Of a stretch of 64,000 nucleotides of DNA, positions 45,501 to 53,246 are shown one piece after another. The notes beneath the pieces were generated by a model that was given only the letters and a program-made list of their open reading frames with translations, made no database searches and was not told the origin of the DNA. The stretch is from Nostoc sp. C052 (GTDB lineage: Bacteria; Cyanobacteriota; Cyanobacteriia; Cyanobacteriales; Nostocaceae). The DNA lies in assembly GCF_013393905.1 (NCBI RefSeq), contig NZ_CP040272.1, forward strand, positions 5,948,001 to 6,012,000, read 5' to 3'. A program made the translations under genes and the position numbers. Positions within the stretch are counted from its first letter, which is position 1. Every line of letters starts with the position of its first letter.

Positions 45501-47753
45501 TCTGCTGATGTACAACGGTTTATTGAAGCTTGTTTAGTACAAAGAAAACAACAGCAACTACAAGAGAAAACCAGACTCAAGCAAGCCCAAAGAGCTGTAG
45601 TTGCACTCAGTATTTTAGGATTAGCGGCTGTCTGTTTCGGCTCTTTAGCCTATTGGAAATCCCAAGCAGCCCAATTGCGAGAAATTGAAGCTTTAAATGC
45701 CTCATCAATCGCTAATCTTTTATCACATCAGCAGTTAGAAGCATTAATTGCCAGTGTCAAAGCAGGTAAACAGCTAAAAAACACTTTTGTAGCACCAGCC
45801 GAGATGCAAACTCAGACTCTCAGTATTTTACAACAAGTAATTTCTGGAACCCAAGAGCGCAACCGCTTGGAAGGGCATAGCGCTGAAGTATCGAGTGTGA
45901 GTTTCAGTCCTGACGGCAAAACAATTGTATCGGCTAGTAACGACAAAACAGCCATACTTTGGCGACGAGATGGCACAAAGTTACGAATATTAACAGGGCA
46001 TACTGATAAAGTACGGAGTGTCAGTTTCAGCCCAGATGGTCAAATAATTGCAACTGCTAGTTTTGATCGTACCGTCAAGCTGTGGAGAACTAGCGACGGT
46101 GGTTTAATTAGAACACTAAACGGTCATACTGCGGAAGTTCTGAGTTTATCTTGGTCTAGCAAGGGTCAGACGATCGCTACTGGTAGCGCCGATCGCACTG
46201 CTAAAATTTGGCAAGTTAGCGATGGTCATTTGCTCAGAACTTTTAGCGGATATAGGGATTTTGTTAATAGTGTCAGTTTTAGCCCTGATGGTAAAATTTT
46301 GGCGATCGCTAGTGCAGATAAAACTGTTAAACTTTGGAGCGTTAGTGATGGACTGTTGCAAAAAACCCTACTTGGGCATAGCGCCGGAGTTTCCAGTGTC
46401 GCTTTTAGCCCCGATGGTCAAACTCTAGCTTCAGCCAGTGAAGATAAAACCGTGAGACTCTGGCGCAGAGATGGCACACTGCTGAGAAGTATTCCCGCGC
46501 ACAATGCCGAGGTTCTCAGCGTCAACTTCAGTCATGATGGTCAAACTTTAGCTTCTACCAGCGCTGATAGCACAATCAAACTTTGGAGTTCTAAAGACGG
46601 CTCTTTACGCCAAACTTTACTAGGACATAGCATTGCAGTCTACAGCGCCAGTTTTAGCCCAGATGACCAAACCTTAGTTTCGGCTGGCGCTGATAAAACT
46701 GTTAGACTTTGGCAGCGAGATAATCCTCTATTCAAAACTCTCACAGGATCTCAAGGTCAACTTTATAGTGTGAGTTTTAGCCCCGATGGACAAACTCTAG
46801 CCACCGCAGGTCAAGACACTACGATCAAGCTTTGGCGAACTCGTGACGGAACTTTGCGTCAAACTCTGGAAGGTCATAGTACTTCAGTTTATGGACACAG
46901 TGCTGAAATCTACGGTTTAGCCTTCAGTCCTGACGGCGAGACATTAGCTTCAGCAAGTCTTGACCATTACATTAAGCTTTGGCGGACTCATGACGGCTAT
47001 ATGATTAAAACCCTCCAAGGTCATCACAGCAATGTCAATAGTCTCAGTTTTAGCCCTGATAGTCAAATTCTGGCAAGCGCCAGTGCTGATATGACCATTA
47101 AACTTTGGAATCTTCAGAAAAAAGCTTTAATTAAAACTCTCCAAGGACATTCGGCTGAAGTTTTGAGCGTTCGTTTCAGCCCTGATGGTCAAGTACTCGC
47201 CTCCGCTGGTAGAGATAACACGGTTAAGCTTTGGAGAGTTAAGGATGGCAAGTTACTGTACACTTTTACAGGACATACTAACGCTGTCAACGCCATAAGT
47301 TTTAGTCCCGATGGTCAAGTACTCGCCTCGGCTAGTGCTGATAAAACTATCAAACTCTGGCAAATCAGCAATGCAGCTTTACTACAAACTCTTACCGGAC
47401 ATACTGATGGCGTTTATAGCGTCAGCTTTAGTCCTGATGGCAAGATAATCGCCTCAGCTAGTGGTGATGGAAGTATCAAACTTTGGAGCCGTGATGGCAG
47501 AGAACTCAAAACTCTTCCAGGTCATACTGATGCAGTATTGAGCGTCAGTTTTAGTCCTGATGGGAAATTTTTGGCTTCTGCTAGTTTTGATGGTACAGCT
47601 AAACTTTGGCGTCTTTTTAGCACAGAACTGCAAACCCAAGATTTAGACAATCTACTGGTTCGCAGTTGTCATTTGCTAAAGGATTACCTCAAAACTAACC
47701 CTAATATTAGTGACCAAGAACGGGGTTCTCTATGTTCAGATTTACGGGGCTAG
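42558..47753 (+). CDS. Caspase-like / STAND NTPase / WD40 signalling protein
   Basis: 1731-aa protein. The caspase (C14-like) domain has His105 in FSGHG and Cys156 in LDACHSGG, so the dyad is intact. A middle domain (about 290-500) follows. The STAND NTPase starts with CPYMGLSAF, then Walker A GASGSGKSS (about 561) and Walker B VLVVDQFEELF (about 658). One hydrophobic helix lies at about 1014-1034. Residues about 1104-1690 hold 14 WD40 repeats, enough for two seven-blade propellers. Such proteins sense a signal through WD40 and release protease activity on oligomerisation. Two in-frame insertions of G/C-run repeat are visible (44388-44440 and 45205-45290). Confidence 0.93.
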   Translation: MSPIGITSRSTSVKKTATPKLWLMLVGVNQYQDDGLPSLSYSTVDCQGLAEALIDAAAQFTQTEVKIYHDFAPQPPSLENILTSLRQITTAAQSFDTILFYFSGHGIVEPNTQQAFLCLADTQKSDLQNTALALQELLLLLGNSGAQNQLVWLDACHSGGMTLKSTTIEPLLNATPKMVEVLQQNATKSKGFYALLSCDTNQQSWEFPELGHGVFTYYLIKGLQGEAVDSQGLIYVDSLYRYVYHQTLQYIDKSNQQLRLINQQKKVKGEIQLFREYPLQTPKRIVEGVGELIIGKRLTQTTLGVHRRLGIVVEGLSVSKTTLDISKFLGSAGGFALEYLPATKLSADHIKEAIARHLQQPASEVILLYLRGRIEETDAGEWLLLGENIRIKRSWLKQQLRLCTTQQIVILDCPVANTSLQDWVEDLQIDSHQGQCLIAYASPAEAPERFAQKFLDTLMAATYTDGLSAAGAIAQLQLSLAGSGVTLSIWLSGTQGIIEILQAKTYTNTPETSTGLDLGVCPYMGLSAFLEEDSQYFYGREALTQQLIHQLRDRSFLAVIGASGSGKSSIVQAGVIPQLRLGKQIPSSEQWWITSIRPGVNPLEALARRLGGGEGQGAGGRGQGENYSSSSHLLLEGIFHQGVEGFVYWIRNQPHRVVVLVVDQFEELFTLAPTADRDLFLELLLGAVQYAGDRFKLIITLRADFIASCLEVPALAKALQDLSVLVPPKLSLDDYRRVILNPAQQVGLKVEAELVEVLLRELNHSPGDLPLLEFVLEQLWQYRVAGELTLQAYQEQLGGIQGALERSSQAVYESLDPQMRECAKWIFLSLTQLGEGTEDTRRRIHKSELIVKKYPAPLVEKTLNALTTAKLVVMNLEEEEVTKGQSRQGEQEKISPPASPTPLLPYSSTPITVEVAHEILIRHWSTLRWWLEENRDRLRKQRQIEQASQLWLQRSQQADFLLQGVRLAEAEDIYIKYTDELSADVQRFIEACLVQRKQQQLQEKTRLKQAQRAVVALSILGLAAVCFGSLAYWKSQAAQLREIEALNASSIANLLSHQQLEALIASVKAGKQLKNTFVAPAEMQTQTLSILQQVISGTQERNRLEGHSAEVSSVSFSPDGKTIVSASNDKTAILWRRDGTKLRILTGHTDKVRSVSFSPDGQIIATASFDRTVKLWRTSDGGLIRTLNGHTAEVLSLSWSSKGQTIATGSADRTAKIWQVSDGHLLRTFSGYRDFVNSVSFSPDGKILAIASADKTVKLWSVSDGLLQKTLLGHSAGVSSVAFSPDGQTLASASEDKTVRLWRRDGTLLRSIPAHNAEVLSVNFSHDGQTLASTSADSTIKLWSSKDGSLRQTLLGHSIAVYSASFSPDDQTLVSAGADKTVRLWQRDNPLFKTLTGSQGQLYSVSFSPDGQTLATAGQDTTIKLWRTRDGTLRQTLEGHSTSVYGHSAEIYGLAFSPDGETLASASLDHYIKLWRTHDGYMIKTLQGHHSNVNSLSFSPDSQILASASADMTIKLWNLQKKALIKTLQGHSAEVLSVRFSPDGQVLASAGRDNTVKLWRVKDGKLLYTFTGHTNAVNAISFSPDGQVLASASADKTIKLWQISNAALLQTLTGHTDGVYSVSFSPDGKIIASASGDGSIKLWSRDGRELKTLPGHTDAVLSVSFSPDGKFLASASFDGTAKLWRLFSTELQTQDLDNLLVRSCHLLKDYLKTNPNISDQERGSLCSDLRG
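45865..47625. repeat. Fourteen tandem WD40-coding repeats
   Basis: Units of about 123-126 bp encode the consensus GH...V.SVSFSPDGQTLASAS.DKT.KLW. Repeat 9 carries an extra short GHSTSVY segment before GHSAEIYG. Several units are very alike at DNA level, which suggests recent duplication or conversion. Confidence 0.9.
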
Positions 47754-48048
47754 AAATCTTACCTTGTAAACCTGTACCCAAATTTTGCAACAAGGTATCT
47801 CTGCGAGGAGGTCTAGGCCCTGGGCCTTTGACCGGCGTAGTACCACCAGTTGGCCCCGGTGATTGGTCATCTCCTGGGTTCCTGAACTGATTCTTAATCA
47901 GAGAATCTTGAAACTCAGCTGGTACCAGAGATGGTTGTAAACTACCAACTTTGGGCGTAAGAGATTGTATAGGATTTGCCAAAGTGGGTAAGGCAGTGAA
48001 TAATATTGTTGGTAATGCGATCGCTAAACCCAAAATCTGCTTTTGCAT
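47707..48048 (-). CDS. Secreted Pro/Gly-rich 113-aa protein, antisense overlap with caspase gene
   Basis: A signal peptide is clear (MQKQILGLAIALPTILFTA, cleavage likely after LANP or ALPTLA near 24). The mature part is Pro/Gly/Asn-rich with GPTGGTTPVKGPGPRPP and no Cys. AAGG lies 7 nt before the ATG. The last 47 bp overlap the 3' end of the caspase gene on the opposite strand. No family is recognised. The signal peptide and ribosome site argue for a real gene. Confidence 0.65.
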   Translation of the reverse strand: MQKQILGLAIALPTILFTALPTLANPIQSLTPKVGSLQPSLVPAEFQDSLIKNQFRNPGDDQSPGPTGGTTPVKGPGPRPPRRDTLLQNLGTGLQGKISSPVNLNIENPVLGH

Positions 48049-48397
48049 ATCAAGCCTTGTTCCTGTTTAATATATACTTTCAGCTGAACTACTAGGGAGC
48101 CTGTACCTTTGTAGATACTTAACTACAAACGCAAGCAATAGCATTCCAGATCGTCAGTTTAAAACCCTTCAGTGACTTAATAGATCCAGTTGAGTTTTTT
48201 TATGCAGTTTTCTGAGTAGTGCGGATAGTGCGTCTATTCCACCCCCATACCGTTCGGTTAAGGAATTTTTTGGTTGAGGTAGGGGTAGAAGAGAAGCATG
48301 GGGAGAGAAGAATTACTAAACAATAATCCTCTTGCCTCAAGAGCCTCCCCTGCTTATCTGAGCAGTATTGGGTAGAGAGGGATACCCGCCCCGCTGC

Positions 48398-48439
48398 TTT
48401 AGTAAGAAAGTCATTGGTACTAATGACTTTCTTACTAAA
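48398..48439. repeat. Perfect 18-bp inverted repeat
   Basis: TTTAGTAAGAAAGTCATT (48398-48415) and its exact complement (48422-48439) are separated by 6 bases. It directly abuts the terminator-like hairpin that follows, sharing the A run. Confidence 0.8.
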
Positions 48440-48471
48440 AACTCCATCCCGCAAGTGGCGTGGAGTTTTTT
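48437..48471. terminator. Bidirectional terminator-like hairpin
   Basis: AAAAACTCCA pairs with TGGAGTTTTT over a 14-nt loop with T6 on one side and A5 on the other. It could stop transcripts from either direction between the caspase region and the 241-aa gene. Confidence 0.6.
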
Positions 48472-48724
48472 ATGAGTGGAGTATTCACTAATTCTGTACT
48501 CTGTATTCTGACTCTTGATTTATCACTAACGATTTAGTTGTTTCAGCCTTACGTATGAAAAAATTATGTCTAATTTAGATAATTCTCATGTCTATAGTTA
48601 GATACACAAAATAGAGCCGCTTGTTAGGATGATATCGATGCAATGACAGCTTAAATATAATTTAATGTGCTGTTTGTAAAATATTAAAATAAAGATAATT
48701 TGGACGTTTTTCTAGGAGTCAATG

Positions 48725-49447
48725 ATGAATATGAAGTCTCAAAAATTTCGTAAGTCTGCTGAGTTATTTGGCGCTATTTGTGGAGGATTACTGATTAGCC
48801 TGCCAGCAATTCCTCAAGTATTAGCACAAGAATCTATTCCCAAAATTAACCCTTGTCCTCGTATTTTTTACGAAGAACCACACAATAATCAGGTTGTAGT
48901 ACCACAGGGATGTCCTCCCAACGCGCTAACAGAAAGACTAGCCGCTCAAGGGCTTCTTCCTGCACCTGCTACTCCATCACAAGAGCAAACAAGATTGGGT
49001 GTCGGTGGTGGTGAAGCCCCAGAACCAGGTGTCAGGCTACCACGCCCAAACCCTGGAAATCAAACTCAACAGCCTTCACCAGGAGCGGTTTCTACCGATC
49101 AACAACCACAACTACAACCACGACAAACCCCTAGTGCGACGATCGCACTAGCTAATGGTATGGTTAATGTCAGGTTAGTAAATGAGACTGCGGCTAATGT
49201 AACTTTCCAAGTGATTGGTGATACGGCACCGCGATCGCTACAAGGTAAGTCAGATGTAACACTGCAAAATCTCAAAGCACCAGTAACAGTGACATTTGAA
49301 CGAGAAGATGGCGGACAGTTAATAGTGACTCCACAAGGCTCTTCAGAACCAGGAAGCTTGGAAGTGACGTTTAAGGAAGCCACCAACGCAGCACAGGGTA
49401 GAAGTGCAATGAGAATAGAACGAAGCGGCTCAGTGTTCTTGAACTAA
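48725..49447 (+). CDS. Secreted protein with Pro/Gln-rich linker, function unknown
   Basis: About 240 aa. The signal peptide has a hydrophobic core LFGAICGGLLISLPAIP and a likely cleavage at VLAQ. The mature N terminus has two Cys in PCPRIFYEEPHNN and VPQGCPPN, followed by a Pro/Gln-rich linker (about 75-135). A compact beta-type C-terminal domain (ANGMVNVRLVNETAANVTFQ onward) completes it. ATG at 48725 has AGGAG 6 nt upstream; the ATG at 48722 is too close. Probably a periplasmic or outer-surface protein; family not named. Confidence 0.78.
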   Translation: MNMKSQKFRKSAELFGAICGGLLISLPAIPQVLAQESIPKINPCPRIFYEEPHNNQVVVPQGCPPNALTERLAAQGLLPAPATPSQEQTRLGVGGGEAPEPGVRLPRPNPGNQTQQPSPGAVSTDQQPQLQPRQTPSATIALANGMVNVRLVNETAANVTFQVIGDTAPRSLQGKSDVTLQNLKAPVTVTFEREDGGQLIVTPQGSSEPGSLEVTFKEATNAAQGRSAMRIERSGSVFLN

Positions 49448-49499
49448 TCAAACGTGAGTTCGATAAACGTCTGCCTGCCTTGAACTTTAGTTCAAGTCT

Positions 49500-49531
49500 G
49501 TCCCTCTCCGAGTCGGAGAGGGACGGTTTTG
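49500..49531 (+). terminator. Terminator of the 241-aa secreted protein gene
   Basis: GTCCCTCTCC and GGAGAGGGAC form a 10-bp GC-rich stem with a 5-nt loop, followed by GGTTTTGC. It lies 53 bp after the stop codon; a weaker CTTGAAC hairpin precedes it. Confidence 0.75.
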
Positions 49532-49570
49532 CATATTAAATCCGGGGAGAGGTCTTTTGATGAATACGAA

Positions 49571-50260
49571 TTATATAACGTCTCTGCTTATCTTCAACAT
49601 TTTATTTCCACCAGGCTGTAGTTCGTATTCAACCTTTTCAATCTCGATATTGTAACCTTTTGAAGTGTAATATTTAACTATTTCATCTAAATGTTGTGAA
49701 TGTTTCCACATTAAAGTTATCAAGGGAAAAATTCGGACTTCTTTAGCAATACGCAACATCTCGTCTACTGAACTTAAGTGAAAATCGTAGTCGAGATGAT
49801 CTGAATATAAAAATAACAAATGCGAACAAAGAGCTAGATCAAATTCTTGATTATTATACGCCAATTTTGGTAATTCACCGACTATATACCTGTTGCTCTT
49901 TTTGCCAGTTTCATAATCAGATAAAAATTCTTGGGTAACTTTAACTCGATTGTGTCGCAAATCATCAGGGGATTTATGATAGCTCCATACCCAATCATTC
50001 GATGTCGCCTTGACTTGGTTAATGATGTTATCTACCACTTCATTAAATCTTTGCAATATTTCATCACCGGAAAATTGGTATAGTGGATCGACAGAAACTA
50101 CACTTTTACCTTGACGTGTCATTTCTGCATTAAAGCTTGCTGGACCATCTCCAATCCCAATGATGCTTTTGTTTAAATCTGCGTTTGTTAAATTGAATAT
50201 TTTTATATATTCATCCATTGACCTACCAAAAGGAACTACTTTCTCTAAAACCATTGCCAT
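49571..50260 (-). CDS. SAM-dependent methyltransferase-like protein
   Basis: 229-aa Rossmann-type protein. The SAM-binding pattern is IIGIGDGPASFNAEM followed by VVSVDPLYQFS, matching motif I and the acidic end of strand 2; LALCSHLLFLYSDHLD resembles motif IV. The substrate is unknown. ATG at 50260 is chosen because GAGGTG lies 6 nt upstream; an in-frame GTG three codons earlier is inside that ribosome site. It is downstream of the phosphatase gene on the same strand (about 46-bp gap), so they are probably cotranscribed. Confidence 0.78.
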   Translation of the reverse strand: MAMVLEKVVPFGRSMDEYIKIFNLTNADLNKSIIGIGDGPASFNAEMTRQGKSVVSVDPLYQFSGDEILQRFNEVVDNIINQVKATSNDWVWSYHKSPDDLRHNRVKVTQEFLSDYETGKKSNRYIVGELPKLAYNNQEFDLALCSHLLFLYSDHLDYDFHLSSVDEMLRIAKEVRIFPLITLMWKHSQHLDEIVKYYTSKGYNIEIEKVEYELQPGGNKMLKISRDVI

Positions 50261-50306
50261 AAAATTCACCTCATAAATAGACTGATGAAACAGGATAATA
50301 GCAAAC

Positions 50307-50852
50307 TCAAAAATTTTGATGTACTGCTAGACGGCAATCATTCAGAAGCACCTCAAGTTCTTTGACAACCTTCAAAGGATTTCTACCTCTAAATACAGCA
50401 GCGATCGCAGCTTCATAAGGATTTCTACCTGTTCTTTTGACAGCATCTATTGCAGCTTTATTTGATAATCCTCGGACACTAACTAACCAAGCCGCTAACA
50501 CATGTCCAGTGCGTCCAATTCCACCAGCGCAGTGTACAACAACTTTCTCATTTTGTTTATCGGCTTCTATTAAGAAAGGAAGTATTTTCTGGGTGAGGTT
50601 TTCTAAATCAGATAAATGAAAATCTGCAATTGGTGCAGAGCAAACTAGCTGATTACCAAATTCCTTTTTGTATATGCCCAAAAGATCCGAGTAAGAAGCT
50701 AGCTGTTGTTCATCAAGAAGGCAGCAAACACGCTTGATATCTTGGCGCTTCATGAATTCTACCCAATCTTGAACGTTCTTGTCAGTGTATCCAGGTCGCG
50801 CAGCACCAAAGACTATTTGCTCTTTCTCCCAAGCTGGGGCAAACTTATACAT
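50307..50852 (-). CDS. Dual-specificity/tyrosine protein phosphatase
   Basis: Cysteine-based phosphatase. The signature HCAGGIGRTGH gives the nucleophile Cys and the phosphate-binding Arg of CX5R. The Asp in PIADFHL is placed as the general acid. The start MYKFAPAWEKEQIVFGAARPGY at 50852 fits the family; the frame remains open to 50930, with another ATG at about 50888, and neither has a strong ribosome site. Targets could be protein phosphotyrosine or a small phosphorylated metabolite. Confidence 0.82.
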   Translation of the reverse strand: MYKFAPAWEKEQIVFGAARPGYTDKNVQDWVEFMKRQDIKRVCCLLDEQQLASYSDLLGIYKKEFGNQLVCSAPIADFHLSDLENLTQKILPFLIEADKQNEKVVVHCAGGIGRTGHVLAAWLVSVRGLSNKAAIDAVKRTGRNPYEAAIAAVFRGRNPLKVVKELEVLLNDCRLAVHQNF

Positions 50853-51100
50853 ATCTAACTGTCTAGAGTCGAGGTTGGTAAATCTCATCAATGGCAGAAA
50901 ATGGCGATCGCAGCAATAGCAACGATTCAAATCAAAGTCGCCAATCCGTATCTAGTTGCTACAGTCGGGGTGAAAAATACTAAGCTGGTAGATAGCACGT
51001 TAAAACTTTAGCGGAAATTCGCGATGCCTGCGGCGGGCTACGCCAACGCATTCATCGGCGGTTTAGAATTCTCCATTGGCGAACTACCTGTAATTACATT

Positions 51101-52564
51101 ATGTTTGATGCATTATCTGACCGTTTAGAATCCGCCTGGAAAAAACTGCGGGGACAGGACAAAATTTCTCAATCCAACATTCAAGATGCATTGCGCGAAG
51201 TGCGCCGCGCCTTGTTGGAAGCAGATGTTAACCTCCAGGTAGTCAAAGATTTTATTAGCGAAGTCGAAGCCAAGGCACAGGGCGCCGAGGTGATTACTGG
51301 CGTGCGACCTGACCAACAGTTTATCAAAATTGTTCACGATGAACTAGTGCAGGTGATGGGAGAAGAAAATGTTCCCATCGCAGAAGCCCAGGAACAGCCT
51401 ACGATTATTCTGATGGCTGGGTTACAAGGTACTGGTAAAACCACAGCTACCGCTAAGTTAGCCTTACATCTGAGAAAATTAGAGCGTAGCTGTTTGTTGG
51501 TGGCGACAGACGTATATCGTCCAGCAGCGATCGATCAGTTGCTAACCTTGGGTAAGCAAATTGATGTACCAGTATTTGAACTAGGAAGCGATGCCGATCC
51601 CGTAGAAATTGCCCGACAAGGTGTAGAACGCGCTAGGGCAGAAGGTGTAAACACAGTAATTATTGATACTGCTGGTCGTCTGCAAATTGACGAAGATATG
51701 ATGGCGGAATTAGCCCGCATCAAAGCAACCGTCCAACCCCATGAAACTCTGTTAGTGGTGGACGCGATGACTGGTCAAGAAGCCGCAAATCTTACCCGCA
51801 CCTTCCACGAGCAGATTGGCATTACTGGGGCAATTCTCACCAAATTAGATGGTGATAGCCGTGGCGGTGCAGCGCTTTCAGTGCGAAAGATTTCGGGAGC
51901 GCCGATTAAATTTGTGGGCGTGGGTGAAAAAGTCGAGGCACTGCAACCCTTTTATCCCGATCGCATGGCATCTCGGATTCTGGGTATGGGTGATGTGCTA
52001 ACCCTGGTAGAAAAAGCCCAAGAAGAGTTTGACATAGCCGATGCTGAGAAAATGCAGGAGAAAATTTTGTCAGCAAAGTTTGACTTTACTGACTTTCTCA
52101 AGCAGTTACGGATGCTAAAGAACATGGGTTCTCTGGGAGGCTTGATCAAGATGATCCCAGGGATGAACAAGCTTTCAGACGATCAACTCAAGCAGGGAGA
52201 AACCCAGTTAAAGCGCTGTGAGGCGATGATTAACTCCATGACTCGCCAAGAACGCCATGACCCCGATTTATTAGCCAGTTCTCCCAGTCGGCGGCGGCGG
52301 ATTGCTGCTGGCTCCGGCTATAGAGAGTCAGATGTGACTAAACTGGTGGGTGATTTCCAAAAAATGCGATCGCTCATGCAGCAAATGGGTCAAGGTGGCT
52401 TTCCTGGAATGCCGGGAATGTTCGGCGGTGGCGGTATGGGTAACGCCTTCGCGGGCGCTGGGAATCGTCCCCCTGCCCCCGGATGGCGGGGTTATGATGG
52501 TGCCTCAGCCACGAAAAAGAAAAAACCCAAAGATAAAAAGAAAAAAGGCTTCGGCAATCTTTAG
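51101..52564 (+). CDS. ffh: Signal recognition particle protein Ffh
   Basis: GTPase that, with 4.5S RNA, delivers nascent membrane proteins to FtsY. The N domain is MFDALSDRLESAWKKLRG onward. The G domain has GLQGTGKTTATAKLA, DTAGRLQ and TKLDGD. The Met-rich M domain contains MLKNMGSLGGLIKMIPGM. A Gly/Met-rich and Lys-rich tail ends the 487-aa protein, as in other cyanobacteria. It is followed by a mobile element before rpsP. Confidence 0.97.
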   Translation: MFDALSDRLESAWKKLRGQDKISQSNIQDALREVRRALLEADVNLQVVKDFISEVEAKAQGAEVITGVRPDQQFIKIVHDELVQVMGEENVPIAEAQEQPTIILMAGLQGTGKTTATAKLALHLRKLERSCLLVATDVYRPAAIDQLLTLGKQIDVPVFELGSDADPVEIARQGVERARAEGVNTVIIDTAGRLQIDEDMMAELARIKATVQPHETLLVVDAMTGQEAANLTRTFHEQIGITGAILTKLDGDSRGGAALSVRKISGAPIKFVGVGEKVEALQPFYPDRMASRILGMGDVLTLVEKAQEEFDIADAEKMQEKILSAKFDFTDFLKQLRMLKNMGSLGGLIKMIPGMNKLSDDQLKQGETQLKRCEAMINSMTRQERHDPDLLASSPSRRRRIAAGSGYRESDVTKLVGDFQKMRSLMQQMGQGGFPGMPGMFGGGGMGNAFAGAGNRPPAPGWRGYDGASATKKKKPKDKKKKGFGNL

Positions 52565-52591
52565 TTATTGGGCATGGGGGATTGGTAATTT

Positions 52592-52799
52592 GCTAATGAC
52601 CGAATGGCACTAAGAAAAGGCAAAAGGCTTGTGTCACCTCGTTCCCAGTCTGAAGACTGGGAACGTATTCCAAGAGGCTCTGCCTCTGGTCAGCCCACTG
52701 GAGGCGGAGCCTCCGAGAATGGGTTCCCAGCCTGAAGGCTGGGAAGCAGTTAGGGCAAAGCTTATAGCTAGCTTTTCTTAGTGCCATTCGCTAATGACC
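52592..52799. mobile_element. MITE-like element with 18-bp inverted ends and 10-bp duplication
   Basis: The element 52602-52789 (188 bp) has perfect 18-bp ends GAATGGCACTAAGAAAAG and its complement. It is flanked by GCTAATGACC at 52592-52601 and 52790-52799. The interior contains two hairpins: CGTTCCCAGTCTGAAGACTG-type (about 52639-52665) and TTCCCAGCCTGAAGGCTGGGAA (about 52723-52744). It carries no gene. The ends differ from the CAATAC family, so it depends on another transposase. Confidence 0.88.
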
Positions 52800-52822
52800 A
52801 ATGACCAATGACCAATGACTAA
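52790..52822. repeat. AATGACC heptamer repeat
   Basis: Four tandem AATGACC-like units begin with the right-hand target duplication of the element. The heptamer array was probably the insertion target. Confidence 0.7.
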
Positions 52823-52985
52823 TAGCAGCAAATGCTAGGCAGTGCTAAAATTAGCATTTCGACCTCAGAATTTATCAGCAGAGGAAAGTAACCCTCAATT
52901 TCTCGGCAACAGCCAGATTTAGGTTACTTCCTTACCAATTAGTTGCTAACTAATGTCTAAACAATAGGAGAATGATTCTTCAACC

Positions 52986-53246
52986 ATGATCAAACTGCGC
53001 CTGAAGCGATTCGGTAAAAAACGGGAAGCAAGTTACCGCATTATCGCCATTAACAACCTCGCTCGCCGCGATGGCCGTCCCTTAGAAGAATTGGGTTTTT
53101 ATAACCCCAGAACTGATGAAGTGCGACTAGACGTTCCCGGTATCGTCAAGCGACTACAACAAGGCGCTCAACCCACTGACACGGTACGTCGCATTCTAGT
53201 AAAAGCTAATGTTTTTGAACAGGTCAGTGCAACAGCCGCATCATAA
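52986..53246 (+). CDS. rpsP: 30S ribosomal protein S16
   Basis: Small-subunit protein needed for 30S assembly. It begins MIKLRLKRFGKKREASYRII, and the family segment RRDGRPLEELGFYNPR follows. 86 aa is typical for cyanobacteria. The KH protein gene overlaps its 3' end by 38 bp if the ATG at 53209 is used, giving the usual rpsP-khpA pair. Confidence 0.97.
   Translation: MIKLRLKRFGKKREASYRIIAINNLARRDGRPLEELGFYNPRTDEVRLDVPGIVKRLQQGAQPTDTVRRILVKANVFEQVSATAAS

Larger units (their letters stand above)
48049..48721. other. Spacer with repeat remnant and large hairpins
   Basis: Holds an element remnant starting ATACCGTTCGGTTAAGG (48250) with G-rich and C-rich arms up to about 48370, an 18-bp-stem hairpin at 48398-48439 and a terminator-like hairpin at 48437-48471. 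The rest is AT-rich and leads to the 241-aa gene. A minus-strand open frame across 48200-48454 is made of these repeats and was not called. Confidence 0.6.
52565..52985. other. ffh-rpsP spacer, largely a mobile element
   Basis: Contains the 188-bp element 52602-52789 with its duplications, heptamer repeats after it (52790-52822), and about 160 bp of rpsP leader with AGGAGA 17 nt before the start. No gene is seen. Confidence 0.7.

Noticed and set aside
48200..48454. 84-aa minus-strand open frame
   Set aside because: Made up of the element remnant and the two hairpins; no signal or motif.
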